64,000 nt of DNA from Palaemon carinicauda. Its lineage: Eukaryota > Arthropoda > Malacostraca > Decapoda > Palaemonidae. The stretch lies in assembly GCF_036898095.1 (NCBI RefSeq), contig NC_090743.1:14975795-15039794 (forward strand), given 5' to 3'. The notes beneath the pieces are model-generated. The model was given only the letters and a program-made list of their open reading frames with translations, did no database searches and was not told the origin of the DNA. Shown here one piece after another: positions 1 to 9,696 of this stretch. A program made the translations under genes and the position numbers. Within the stretch, counting starts at the first letter, position 1, and each line of letters begins with the position of its first letter.

Positions 1-29
1 TTTTTCCAATTAGGGTTGTAGCTTAACAA

Positions 30-63
<34 letters not shown>
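1..63 (+). repeat. LINE 3' tail with (AAT)n microsatellite
   Basis: The window opens inside a short tail reading gggttgtagcttaacaag followed by about ten AAT/TAA units. The same tail, better preserved, ends the LINE-derived element at 33641-34322, so this is the 3' end of another insertion of that family on the + strand. Confidence 0.6.
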
Positions 64-64
<1 letters not shown>

Positions 65-366
65 TTGAAATATGGATATTTATATTACAGCTAGCATCAT
101 CTTCAAGTTCACGCCCTGATATACAAACATATGCAGAACAAAAATTTACCCAGTTCGTACTTTCTTAAGCCTTTTCTCGCTTTGCTCTGAGTGATTGAAA
201 ATGAGATTGGCTAAATTATTGAATCTCTCTAGATTCGTCAAATTAAATGTTAATTCCCCGTGAGCTGTTGTTCCTTGTTTAGTCAGTTTCAGCTGAAATG
301 TAACATGCATTTATACTCTTTAGCTAATTTTAAGCTGTGTTTAAATGCTAAGGGACTGGGCAGTTA

Positions 367-485
<119 letters not shown>

Positions 486-509
486 AGTGTTTGTAGCTTT
501 AAATCCAAT

Positions 510-599
510 TAGTTATTGTTTCATATAAAGGATGGCCCGTAGTTATTGTCTCGTATAAAGGATTGCTCCTAGTTATTCTGTCCTTTATACAGGTTGCCC
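510..599. repeat. 30-bp tandem repeat, three copies
   Basis: Three adjacent 30-bp units start at 510, 540 and 570, each beginning tagttatt and containing a variant of ataaagga or tttataca. They diverge by several bases, the third most. It lies between the TA microsatellite and a 31-base A run (611-641). Confidence 0.75.
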
Positions 600-609
600 C
601 ACTCCCGAC

Positions 610-610
<1 letters not shown>

Positions 611-641
<31 letters not shown>
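611..641. repeat. A31 homopolymer
   Basis: A run of 31 adenines directly 3' of a short GC-rich tract. It could be a poly(A) tail of a retroposed sequence, but no target duplication is obvious. Confidence 0.8.
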
Positions 642-644
<3 letters not shown>

Positions 645-715
645 TGGATCGCTCCCTGATCCCCACTCTTTTACGCCACCGGTACTCTGACAGTGATTTG
701 TAAATTTCTTACAGT

Positions 716-1035
716 AAATTTAAAGGTAACTCATGAATAGCAGAGGTTAGAGACAGTGACAAAGCCCCAACAGGATAATGCCCTAGAGACTGACCCTATA
801 TCCACATGATCAGTGACCAAGCCCCCTCTCCACCAAAGCTAGGACCAGGGAGGGATAGGCAATGGTTGTTGATGACTCAGCAGGTAGACCTATACTCTCC
901 TCCAAACCCCACATTATTAGCTCACAAGTATGGCGAGGTTGCAGACACTGCAAGAAACTATAGAGTTTGAGTGTGACTATCTTCCGTTCAGCAGAACGCC
1001 AGGCAGGGACGTTTTCAATAGGCCACCACAACGTT
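716..1035 (-). mobile_element. Probable tRNA-derived SINE
   Basis: On the minus strand the element begins at about 1035 with ggtggcctattg, which resembles a tRNA A-box region. A degenerate B-box-like stretch follows, then a body with agtttcttgcagtgtctgc and ctgctgagtcatcaac, ending near 716. From memory this layout resembles a short repeat that is very common in decapod genomes; I could not run an alignment. A 77-codon open frame on this strand is fortuitous. Confidence 0.4.
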
Positions 1036-3490
1036 TGTTTCAATGGCTAAAGTATATAACGTGCTTATATAGTAGTCTGGATAGCATTTGACATATAAAA
1101 GAAACTGTTTATATCGTCTTTGATCTGACATTCAATCTGGCACTGACAGCACGTAAATAATGAGACGAATTACTCTTCATAGACATTTTTCACTGCGGGT
1201 TAAAGATATAGAGGACTTCAAGCTAATGAGAAATAATTCATGATCTGTAAATCATAATAAAAAAAAGTGCATTTATGATTAACCACACAAGGCAAAGCAA
1301 ATGCATACTATATGTAACATTTCAACAAAAGCTTGGAGTCATAAGATAACATGTAGTATAAGCTGTTTTCCTTATATTTCTAATCGATAAAATAAATTAA
1401 TGTAAGGGGATAAATTCAGTATATATTATCCAAATTTATGTATCTTTTCCTGCTTTTGGATACAGTAAGCTGATGAATGATTATATCTTATATATACAGA
1501 ATAGCCTGTTGAACTAGTTCATACAGCCAAGGGGCAAATCCTTAGGGGAAAAAAAACGCAAATAGCCTCATTAACTTTGTTAATCTTTTAACTCTTTTGC
1601 TAATTTGTGGCAGATGTCCCCCCAGTGTTCTAGAAACAGTATAGTGCATAATGGGATATTGTTTCATAAGGATTTCGTCCCTATTATCAAACCTTGTTCC
1701 ACATTCTCACTGCTAGTTTTAAAAGGCGACATTTAATCGTGATGAAGAATGGCGTTTCATTTAATATTTTATCGCGTTCCCCCAAATATTACATTTTTGC
1801 TAAGCTAATATTTTTTTGTCTATCAATCGGTTGACATTGACCTTTGCTAACGTGAGTCTTTTCTTACACATCAGTATATTATTACACATATTTGGGTGGC
1901 TACTACGATAAAAGAAAAAAAAAACAGTGCACGTATCAAAGAATATGAAGTGTCTTGTAGTTAATGTGTTAAGTCGTTAAGAGAAATATTTCCCTAAAGA
2001 AAGAAATTACACATTGCATTGTGAAGCTCAGCGTGACATCAATGAGTATTTTTTTTTCTATAAATATATTATTAATTAGAACTAACGATGCACTTTGATT
2101 CGGGATCTTGCTCAATGTTCTTATCATTATCCCAATGCAAACAATAACTATTTAAGAAAAAATAATTGACTTAATTCTGAATTTCTGAGCCTTATCAAGG
2201 TTAGAGTTTAGATATTTAGTCTTAGTCAAGGAAACAGTTTGTGGTAAATGCATGCGAGAGTTAACGATTTAACATTGTCATTCCATAAGCACTGTTTGCT
2301 CTTTTCCACAAATTCCTTTGAAATTTCAAGCCATTCTATACCTTTCTGATGGCTCTGTCACCACTCATATAAATAGTTTACACAATGTACTTATTCAAAG
2401 TTTGGACATACAACTTTCGAAGTTTTACTATAGCCGGCAAGTTGCCCAAACTCGCAATTGCGAACAAACCACAAACCCGCTACGTGTGACTGTTGCTCAA
2501 TTCATCATCTGTTAAGATTTCATGAACGTTTTCTGAAACTGCAACGGCAGATGCTTTCATAACACATTTATGTATGCTATATAACCTCAAATATTCAGCA
2601 AATGACAAATGCTGACATGCAAATACGTAAACTTATATGGGAAAGCTCTTGTGACTCTGTTATGGACGTGGAAATTAAATGCATGCCTTATAGCAAATAT
2701 GTCGATGGATATACTTATTTAAATTTATAAATTTCTTCAAACACAGCTAATGATTTCTTGTGTTACACAAGAAGTCCTTGGGTACGACGAGATCTGCTTA
2801 AGAAACAGCAAACTTCTTCTACCATTTAGCTGTTGTTTACGAAAATATGGCAGGAATCACGCCGACTTGCGAGGATATAGGGGTTCGTTAATTACTGACT
2901 TGTGCAGCTTGTTTTTTAATTGATTCTGACATTTAGGTCACGTTGGTGAATCGTATGTATTATATCTTTAGTTTTAACTGTTTGAAGTTACTAATAAATG
3001 CACAGTCCGGTTTAGACGAAGCTAACCAAAAGTCCTCCACCGGTGGCCGTAGTTTGATATGTTTACATGTCTTACCGGTTACCATGTAACACTTAATCTT
3101 AATTCTTTTAATAAGTATCATTCAACAAAATCCAATTTTGTTTTACCTAATAATTGACTGCTATTTGCCACAATTATATCCATAGGCATATGTATTCTAC
3201 CCATAGATTTAATTATATAATGTAGACATGTGACTAGGTGTAATAAGTCGAAGTAATTTTGTGAAGCTAACCAAGCTTTTAGAATATCAATACACATTTA
3301 AAGATTACGTGTTGTTGGTTGTATTATAAACAGGTCTCCTATTTCATCCTATCTGCTCCCCATTGAAAAGTGTGGAATAAAAGTTGTTCAAGGCATCTTG
3401 AAACCTCGGAAAATTACCTCAATGATACCATAAATTGAATTAGGACACATTTCTGTTATTTTCTCCATATAAAGTATATCATGGACAAAA
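1036..3490. other. AT-rich non-coding DNA, nothing recognised
   Basis: No open frame over about 65 codons, no recognisable domain, and no repeat shared with the rest of the window that I could see. It is AT-rich with short A and T runs and is probably intron or intergenic DNA. Confidence 0.6.
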
Positions 3491-4122
3491 GAGGGGGTGT
3501 ATGTATGATAGCGGCCACCTGTATTTATAATTATGACTAACTTAGAATACAGCAGTGTAAGGGAGGTCGTAGGGGCCGTTATCCCCCGTTAAGTATGTAG
3601 GTAAGGACACGGGTTGTACGTTAGGTTGGGGGAAAAGTTTAGGTTAGTTACTGACCATTTTTAATCAGCACATGTAGAACTGGCCGCTGTTGTACAAAGG
3701 CTCCCAAAAGATGAACGTGCGATAGGATGTTTAGCAAATAGAAATTTGATGTGAGCTTAGGGGCTCATACTCCTATCCCTGGTTAGTATAGTTATGGTGG
3801 TCTGTCAGTTTATATAGTGATAACTTAGGCTATGATATGTCCATCTTATTTCTTTACAATTTTTAGTATACAGGTGAACACAAAATGAGATTGAAACTCC
3901 TATTTGGAGCCTTTGTATGTTAGCGGCCAGTTCCTCATGAGTTGATTGAAAATGGACATCAACTAACCTAAACTTTCCCCCATAACCTAACCTACAAGCC
4001 GTGCCCTTACATACATACCTAACAGGGGACCTAACGCCTCCTGCGACCCCTCTTACACTGCCGTATTCTAAGTTAGCCATAATAATACATACAGGTGGTT
4101 GCTATCATACATACACCCCCTC
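3491..4122. mobile_element. Foldback (long inverted repeat) element
   Basis: The ends are inverted copies: gagggggtgtatgtatgata at 3491 pairs with its complement ending at 4122. The arms, about 3491-3710 and 3895-4122, stay complementary over most of their length with scattered mismatches, and a loop of roughly 190 bp separates them. No transposase is present, so this is a MITE or foldback-type non-autonomous element. I see no convincing target-site duplication. The 91-codon minus-strand frame at 3805-4080 is arm sequence, not a gene. Confidence 0.7.
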
Positions 4123-4564
4123 CTATTTTCTGTGATGCTAATATCAGATTTGGTTATGATTGACCCACCTTATGTGGAACATGGGCTGCCCCCAATCAAA
4201 GCCCAAAAGACTAAAGGCTCGTCCTGTGACACCAGTGCTAGTGAGTAAAGCTCCGGCAATTTTCGGTTTTATGTCTTAAGTTGGGTGTTTTTGCCTCCAT
4301 GGCCGAACATGCATGTCAGCCCGGAGCCGGGTGTTACCCAGTGCATCGCCCCTGACTCGGCTACCCATGATTACCACCCATTCCTGTGTCGCAGGGCCCT
4401 GTTAGTACCTAGGCTACCCCTTCCCGCATGACAGTGTTCCCCAGTGTTGTGGTTCCTGTTAGAGCAACCTTTGCAGCTTCTCCCCTGGAGTGGCATTATC
4501 AATGGTTTGTGACAGGACCAACTGTGGTATTAGTTCTTGGTTATCTGTTTTCCTTGAGGAACCC
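4123..4564. other. Unassigned sequence 5' of DIRS-A
   Basis: More GC-rich than the DNA upstream, with proline/serine-like codon runs broken by stops. It may be the remains of a mobile-element gag, but no domain is recognisable. Its continuation on the far side of DIRS-A would be 11324-11501. Confidence 0.4.
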
Positions 4565-4581
4565 ATTTTTCAATATTAAAC

Positions 4582-4733
4582 TTACCCGATAATCATGTAG
4601 CTGTCAACTCCGTTGCCCGACAGAATTCTATGGAGGGATACGCCAGCTATCACAATACTAGAAGGGGGTGTACTTACCAGCGCCACCTGTGGCCAGGTAC
4701 TATAGTACTTCTTGTTGACACCTCCTCAATTTT
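4582..4733 (+). repeat. Left ITR of DIRS-A
   Basis: It begins cttacccgataatcatgtag and is the inverted complement of about 11126-11285, nearly base for base. The 17 bases outside it (4565-4581) are unique to the left tip and reappear, complemented, in the ICR. The same segment precedes gag, so it probably also holds the promoter and 5' leader (inference). Confidence 0.9.
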
Positions 4734-4948
4734 TCCTCTGTCGTGCTTCCGGCAAGACGTTCTGGGATACGCTTATGATCTTCGAGTATTTTCACGGCTT
4801 TTGGTGAAGTATTCTCTCAGATTTCGGCTGTCGCTTTACTGGAAACCTTCTTATATTAGCTTAGATAGCTTTTATATAGTCCTGATTAACGGTTAACGAT
4901 CTTTTGCTTGATTTTGGAACCCCACTTGGCTAACTCTTTGGATTCAAG

Positions 4949-6796
4949 ATGTCTGACATTTCGCAAGCCCCCTCCCATAGGCGATGTAGGTCTTGCAATA
5001 GGCGTATTCCGAAGGCCTCGGTAGATCCTCACACCGCTTGTTCTGACTGTAGGGATAGGCCCTGTCAGTTAGAAAATCGATGTGAGGAATGCGCCGGACT
5101 TTCGGAACTTGATTTTGTCCGTCTTTTGAAATATTCAACTAAGTTAGAGAGAGGCAGAGTTAGGAGGAGTTCTTCTCACTCTTCACTTTTTTCCTCACCT
5201 CATGATCCCCTACCTTTTCCTACCCCTGTAGTGGCTACCCCCGAACCTACTATTTGCCCTCAGCCTGATATGTCTGTTGTGTTGCGTGCTATTCAGGCCT
5301 TAGGCGATAAAGTAGAGTCAGTGGTTAGCGATCATAAGTCTCTTATGGCCGAAGTCAAGGAGCTTAAGGTCAAGAGTGCAGTGGGTGGTATTAGTGCCAG
5401 TGCTGTGACGAGTGCTAGTGTCAGTGCAGTGCCAAGTGCTAGTGTCAGTGTCAGTGTGGTGCGTGAGGATACTTCTGTGCGCGCCAGTCGTCCTCCCAGT
5501 CCGGGACCTCTTGCAAGCTCCCATGCCCAGGGGAGAAGCAATGTCGAAGGGCAAAAGGGTTCGGCAGGCCTTGATCGGCGCACAGAAGTATCCTCGGTGG
5601 TTGCGGGCGTGTCTTCCAGAGACCGTCACTCCCACCTGCAGACGATTGAGCCCGTCTTTTACTCGTCCGCTGATCAATTGTCAGGGAAGAAACGCTGGAC
5701 TCAGGTCTCTAGACCACTCAAACGCAGAGTCCAGTACGCGAGCGCTCAACCGGGCTGCAGTCATTGGCTCAGCTCTGACTCGCCACAGTCATCAGTCGAC
5801 TGCACTCCGCCCAAGAGGAGTAAGGTTCTGCCGCAACAGATCTCTGCTGTTCAGGCTTTGCCTCAGCAGACCGTAGTGTCTGCCGACCCCAAGTTGTCTC
5901 TTCTGCAGTCCATGCAGTCACAACTTTCGGTCTTGATGCGTGAGTGTCGAGCTGAGAAGGTTGCGCCTCCGCCTCCGCCTGCACTTGCTCCGCCTGCGCT
6001 CGCTCCGCCTGCGCTCGCTCCGCCTGACCGCAGTACCACCTGCCAGGCGTACGATGTTGAGCCACGTTCTGAGTTTACTGTTCCCAGTGGTGTTCAGCCT
6101 CCGCCTTCCTTAAGGCAACCTCAGCAATGGGATCAGGAGGCTTATACCCCTCTTCCTCCGCTTCCACTTGCTGCTCCACCAGTGATGCAACACTCAGTCG
6201 AGGTACAACAACCTCTCCCAACCATGAGTCAGTCTCCTCAGCTCTCGCTGCAGCGAGCTCAACCCTCCTCTAGGCAAGCACCACAACACCTTAGCCTTGC
6301 GCCTCAGGAGCCTCAACTGGCGAGACATTTACTTTGTTCTGCGCAGCCTCTATCTCATCGCTCTCCGCTCACACCACAGGAACAGGAACTTACTACTCCG
6401 CTTCCGCCAACCTCTCAGCAAGCTCAACCCTTGAGTTCAGCCACTCATGACAGGAGTCAGCCTCCTCCACCCATGCGCCTTCCTTCTGCTTCTGCTTTTG
6501 TTCAGCCTTTGCAGTCTGAGCCTCAGGTGTTCCCTCAACAGAGTCTTGAAGAGGAAACCACTAATATTGATGTTCCAGCTCGTACTGACTCTGCTGTTCA
6601 GCATTCCTGTCCGATCTCTTCGCTACACTCTGGTGATGAGGCGTCTGATGATGAGGCGGCACACCTGGATCCCTCATCAGACGTGGATGAATCCAAGCCT
6701 TCTCCACAGTCTATTGACTTTCGTAAGGTCTTGGCTCTGCTTAGGGAGGTATACCCAGACCACTTTGTCTGCTATTCCCCGCTCTCCACCGTCTGA
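4949..6796 (+). CDS. gag: DIRS-A Gag-like protein, N-terminal part
   Basis: This 615-codon frame encodes the putative capsid or nucleic-acid-binding protein of copy A. Residues 10-50 hold a cysteine cluster (CRSC, CSDC, a lone C, then CEEC) that looks like a zinc-binding module; an equivalent cluster recurs in copy D. Residues 140-560 are low complexity, rich in Ser, Val, Pro, Gln and Ala, with a short APPAL repeat near 345-360. An acidic segment (about 570-595) precedes the break. The frame ends at a stop at 6794-6796, just after sequence that resumes in the +1 frame. The start is the first ATG after the left ITR leader; copies B and C keep the equivalent ATG. No general Gag homology can be claimed without a search. 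Confidence 0.75.
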   Translation: MSDISQAPSHRRCRSCNRRIPKASVDPHTACSDCRDRPCQLENRCEECAGLSELDFVRLLKYSTKLERGRVRRSSSHSSLFSSPHDPLPFPTPVVATPEPTICPQPDMSVVLRAIQALGDKVESVVSDHKSLMAEVKELKVKSAVGGISASAVTSASVSAVPSASVSVSVVREDTSVRASRPPSPGPLASSHAQGRSNVEGQKGSAGLDRRTEVSSVVAGVSSRDRHSHLQTIEPVFYSSADQLSGKKRWTQVSRPLKRRVQYASAQPGCSHWLSSDSPQSSVDCTPPKRSKVLPQQISAVQALPQQTVVSADPKLSLLQSMQSQLSVLMRECRAEKVAPPPPPALAPPALAPPALAPPDRSTTCQAYDVEPRSEFTVPSGVQPPPSLRQPQQWDQEAYTPLPPLPLAAPPVMQHSVEVQQPLPTMSQSPQLSLQRAQPSSRQAPQHLSLAPQEPQLARHLLCSAQPLSHRSPLTPQEQELTTPLPPTSQQAQPLSSATHDRSQPPPPMRLPSASAFVQPLQSEPQVFPQQSLEEETTNIDVPARTDSAVQHSCPISSLHSGDEASDDEAAHLDPSSDVDESKPSPQSIDFRKVLALLREVYPDHFVCYSPLSTV

Positions 6797-7637
6797 GTTT
6801 TCGCTGGGCATGCAGCCAGCTAAGTCGACCTATACTAAGCTAGTCCTAGCAAGGTCCTCTAAGAGAGCGTTAAGGATCTTAGGGGAGTGGCTGCAGACTA
6901 AGCAACACCTTGGCAAGACTTCTTTCATGTTTCCTCCGACTAAGCTCACTTCTAAAGCGAGCGTTTGGTATGCCACAGGAGGGGAACCAGGCTTGGGAGT
7001 ACCTGCCTCTGCCCAGGCTGACTTCTCAAGTCTGGTAGACTCGCCTCGTAGAACTGCAATGAGGCGCTCTAAGGTTTGCTGGACCTTCTCAGACCTTGAT
7101 CACTTCCTGAAGGGAGTTTTTAGAGCATTTGAGATGTTCAACTTTCTAGACTGGTGCCTGGGGGCCCTCAGCAAGAAGACCTCCCCTGCGGACAAGGATT
7201 CTGCCATGCTATTAATGTCCTGCATGGATAAGGCCATTAGAGATGGATCTGGCGAGCTTGCGTCGATGTTTGTATCAGGGGTTCTTAAGAAAATGGAACA
7301 GCTTTGTACCTTCCTTTCCTCCAGCATTACACCTTGTCAAAGGTCACAACTCCTTTTCGCTCCGCTCTCGAAGTTCCTCTTCCCCGAAGAGCTGGTTAAG
7401 GACTTGTCTGCTGCCCTGATACAAAAGGACACACATGATCTTGTAGCCTCATCGGCTCGTAAGTCTAAGGTTGCTACCTCTGTCCCCAGGACTTATCGCA
7501 CCCCAGTGGCTGATACTCCTGCTACGAGGTTCATACCGCCCTTTCGTGGTAGAGCCCCCAGCCGAGGAAGCTCCCGTCCAGACTCTTCCAGGAGCAAGTC
7601 TAGGAAAGGCTCCAAGGCCTCTAAAGGAAAAAACTGA
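6760..7637 (+). CDS. gag: DIRS-A Gag-like protein, C-terminal part (+1 frame)
   Basis: The coding sense moves to the +1 frame between about 6746 and 6796 and continues to a stop at 7637. The open frame itself reaches back to 6447, but upstream of about 6760 it is the shadow of the N-terminal frame. The product has a helical-looking middle (LDWCLGALSKK, DKDSAMLLMSCMDKAIRDG) comparable in position to the conserved gag core of copies D, E and G, and a basic Arg/Ser/Lys-rich tail (RGRAPSRGSSRPDSSRSKSR), suitable for nucleic-acid binding. Either copy A has a one-base indel here or the family uses programmed +1 frameshifting. It overlaps the pol frame by 167 bases, again in +1. Confidence 0.7.
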
Positions 7638-9696
7638 CTCTCCGCATCTCCAGACAGCAGTAGGAGCCAGACTCAAGAGCTTCTGGCAAGCCTGGGAAAA
7701 GAGAGGTGCAGACGCCCAGTCTGTCAGTTGGCTGAGGGAGGGTTACAGGATTCCATTCTGCCTCAAACCCCCTCTGTCCACATCTCCCATCAACCTCTCT
7801 CCCAACTACAAAGAAGAGGACAAGAGGCTAGCGTTGCACCAGGAGGTGTCGCTACTTGTGCAGAAGAAGGCAGTGGTTATAGTCCGGGACCATCAATCCC
7901 CGGGCTTCTACAACCGTCTCTTTCTGGTGGCCAAGAAGACAGGAGGTTGGAGACCGGTGCTGGACGTCAGCGCGCTCAATGCGTATGTCACCAAGCAGAC
8001 GTTCACGATGGAGACGACGAAGTCGGTCCTAGCAGCGGTCAGGCAGGAGGACTGGATGGTCTCGTTGCACTTGAAAGATGCCTACTTTCACGTTCCTATT
8101 CATCCAGACTCCCAACCTTTCCTGAGATTCGTTTTTGGAAAGGTTGTCTACCAATTTCAAGCCCTGTGTTTTGGCCTAAGCACAGCTCCTATGGTGTTCA
8201 CGCATCTGATGAGGAATATAGCAAAATTCCTCCACTTATCGGACATCAGAGCCTCCCTCTACTTAGACGACTGGCTGTTGAGAGCCTCCACGAGTCGTCG
8301 CTGTCTGGAGAGTCTCAACTGGACTTTGGACTTAATCAGAGAACTGGGTCTGTTAGTCAACACAGAAAAGTCTCAGCTCATTCCCTCCCAATCCATTGTG
8401 TACCTGGGAATGGAGATTCGGAGTCAGGATTTTCGGGCTTTTCCATCGGCCCCCAGGATAAGCCAAGCCCTAGAGTGCATCATGAGCATGCTGAAGAGGA
8501 GCAGTTGCTCGGTGAGACAGTGGATGAGTCTCACAGGGACCCTTTCATCACTGGCCCTGTTCGTCGAGCTAGGGAGACTCCACCTCCGCCCTCTTCAATT
8601 CCATCTTGCAGCTCATTGGGACAAGGGTTCGACTCTCGAAGCAGTCTCTATCCCAGTCACCAAAGAGATGAAGACCACTCTCTTGTGGTGGAAGCACAAT
8701 CTCCTTCTCAGGGAGGGCCTATCGTTGGCTATTCAGACCCCCAATCTTCATCTCTTCTCAGATGCATCGGACTCGGGCTGGGGTGCAACCTTGAACGGAC
8801 GGGAATGCTCGGGAACGTGGAACGAGGAACAGGGAACGCTCCACATCAACTGCAAGGAGCTACTAGCAGTTCATTTAGCCCTGCTGAACTTCAAGTCCCT
8901 CCTGCTAGGCAAAGTGGTGGAGGTGAACTCAGACAACACCACAGCCTTGGCTTACATCTCCAAGCAAGGAGGGACCCATTCGAGGAGCCTATACGAGATA
9001 GCAAGGGACCTCCTCATTTGGTCAAGAAGTCAAAACCTCACTTTAGTCACGAGGTTCATTCAGGGCAATATGAACGTCTCAGCAGATCGCCTAAGCAGAA
9101 GGAATCAGGTCATTCCCACGGAATGGACCCTCCACAAGAGTGTGTGCAACAGGCTTTGGACCTTGTGGGGTCAACCTACCATAGATCTGTTTGCCACCTC
9201 CATAACCAAGAGACTTCCGCTGTACTGTTCCCCAGTTCCAGACCCTGCAGCAGTTCATGTGGATGCTTTTCTACTGAACTGGTCCCATCTCGACCTTTAC
9301 GCATTCCCACCGTTCAAGATAATAAACAAAGTTCTGCAGAAATTCATCTCGCACGAAGGGACACGGCTGACGCTGGTTGCTCCCCTTTGGCCTGCAAGAG
9401 AATGGTTCACAGAGGTACTTCAATGGCTAGTCGACATCCCCAGGACTCTACCTCTAAGAGTGGACCTTCTACGTCAACCTCACGTAGACAGGTTGCACCC
9501 AAACCTCCACGCTCTTCGGCTGACTGCCTTCAGACTGTCGAAAGATTCGCTAGAGCTAGAGGCTTTTCGAAGGAGGCAGCCAGTGCGATTGCCAGAGCAA
9601 GAAGGGTTTCCACTCGTAGAGTCTACCAATCTAAGTGGGAAGTCTTCCGGAGCTGGTGTAGAGCCAATTCAGTATCCTCTACCAATACCTCTGTGA
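7471..9696 (+). CDS. pol: DIRS-A Pol: reverse transcriptase, RNase H and post-RNase-H domain
   Basis: An intact 741-codon frame. It copies the element RNA into DNA and degrades the template. Conserved similarity starts at about residue 63. RT motifs include LKDAYFHVPIH, CFGLSTAP and the catalytic YLDD at residues 264-267. RNase H follows with its four acidic positions visible: D431 (FSDAS), E463 (CKELLA), D488 (NSDNTT) and D539 (ADRLSR). After RNase H comes a block with IDLFAT and YAFPPF that recurs in the other families and sits where DIRS elements carry a DAM-like methylase domain; no clear DPPY-type motif is seen. Pol lies +1 to gag-C and overlaps it, so it may be made by frameshifting or reinitiation from an ATG at 7471. 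The alternative frame is also open through nearly all of it. Confidence 0.93.
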   Translation: MLPLSPGLIAPQWLILLLRGSYRPFVVEPPAEEAPVQTLPGASLGKAPRPLKEKTDSPHLQTAVGARLKSFWQAWEKRGADAQSVSWLREGYRIPFCLKPPLSTSPINLSPNYKEEDKRLALHQEVSLLVQKKAVVIVRDHQSPGFYNRLFLVAKKTGGWRPVLDVSALNAYVTKQTFTMETTKSVLAAVRQEDWMVSLHLKDAYFHVPIHPDSQPFLRFVFGKVVYQFQALCFGLSTAPMVFTHLMRNIAKFLHLSDIRASLYLDDWLLRASTSRRCLESLNWTLDLIRELGLLVNTEKSQLIPSQSIVYLGMEIRSQDFRAFPSAPRISQALECIMSMLKRSSCSVRQWMSLTGTLSSLALFVELGRLHLRPLQFHLAAHWDKGSTLEAVSIPVTKEMKTTLLWWKHNLLLREGLSLAIQTPNLHLFSDASDSGWGATLNGRECSGTWNEEQGTLHINCKELLAVHLALLNFKSLLLGKVVEVNSDNTTALAYISKQGGTHSRSLYEIARDLLIWSRSQNLTLVTRFIQGNMNVSADRLSRRNQVIPTEWTLHKSVCNRLWTLWGQPTIDLFATSITKRLPLYCSPVPDPAAVHVDAFLLNWSHLDLYAFPPFKIINKVLQKFISHEGTRLTLVAPLWPAREWFTEVLQWLVDIPRTLPLRVDLLRQPHVDRLHPNLHALRLTAFRLSKDSLELEAFRRRQPVRLPEQEGFPLVESTNLSGKSSGAGVEPIQYPLPIPL

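Noticed and set aside
810..1043. 77-codon minus-strand ORF
   Set aside because: It coincides with the SINE-like repeat and has no domain.
7728..9400. First part of the 955-codon frame as a separate novel protein
   Set aside because: It overlaps the clearly conserved RT-RNase H frame and shows no motifs of its own. Kept only as a finding about overlapping frames.
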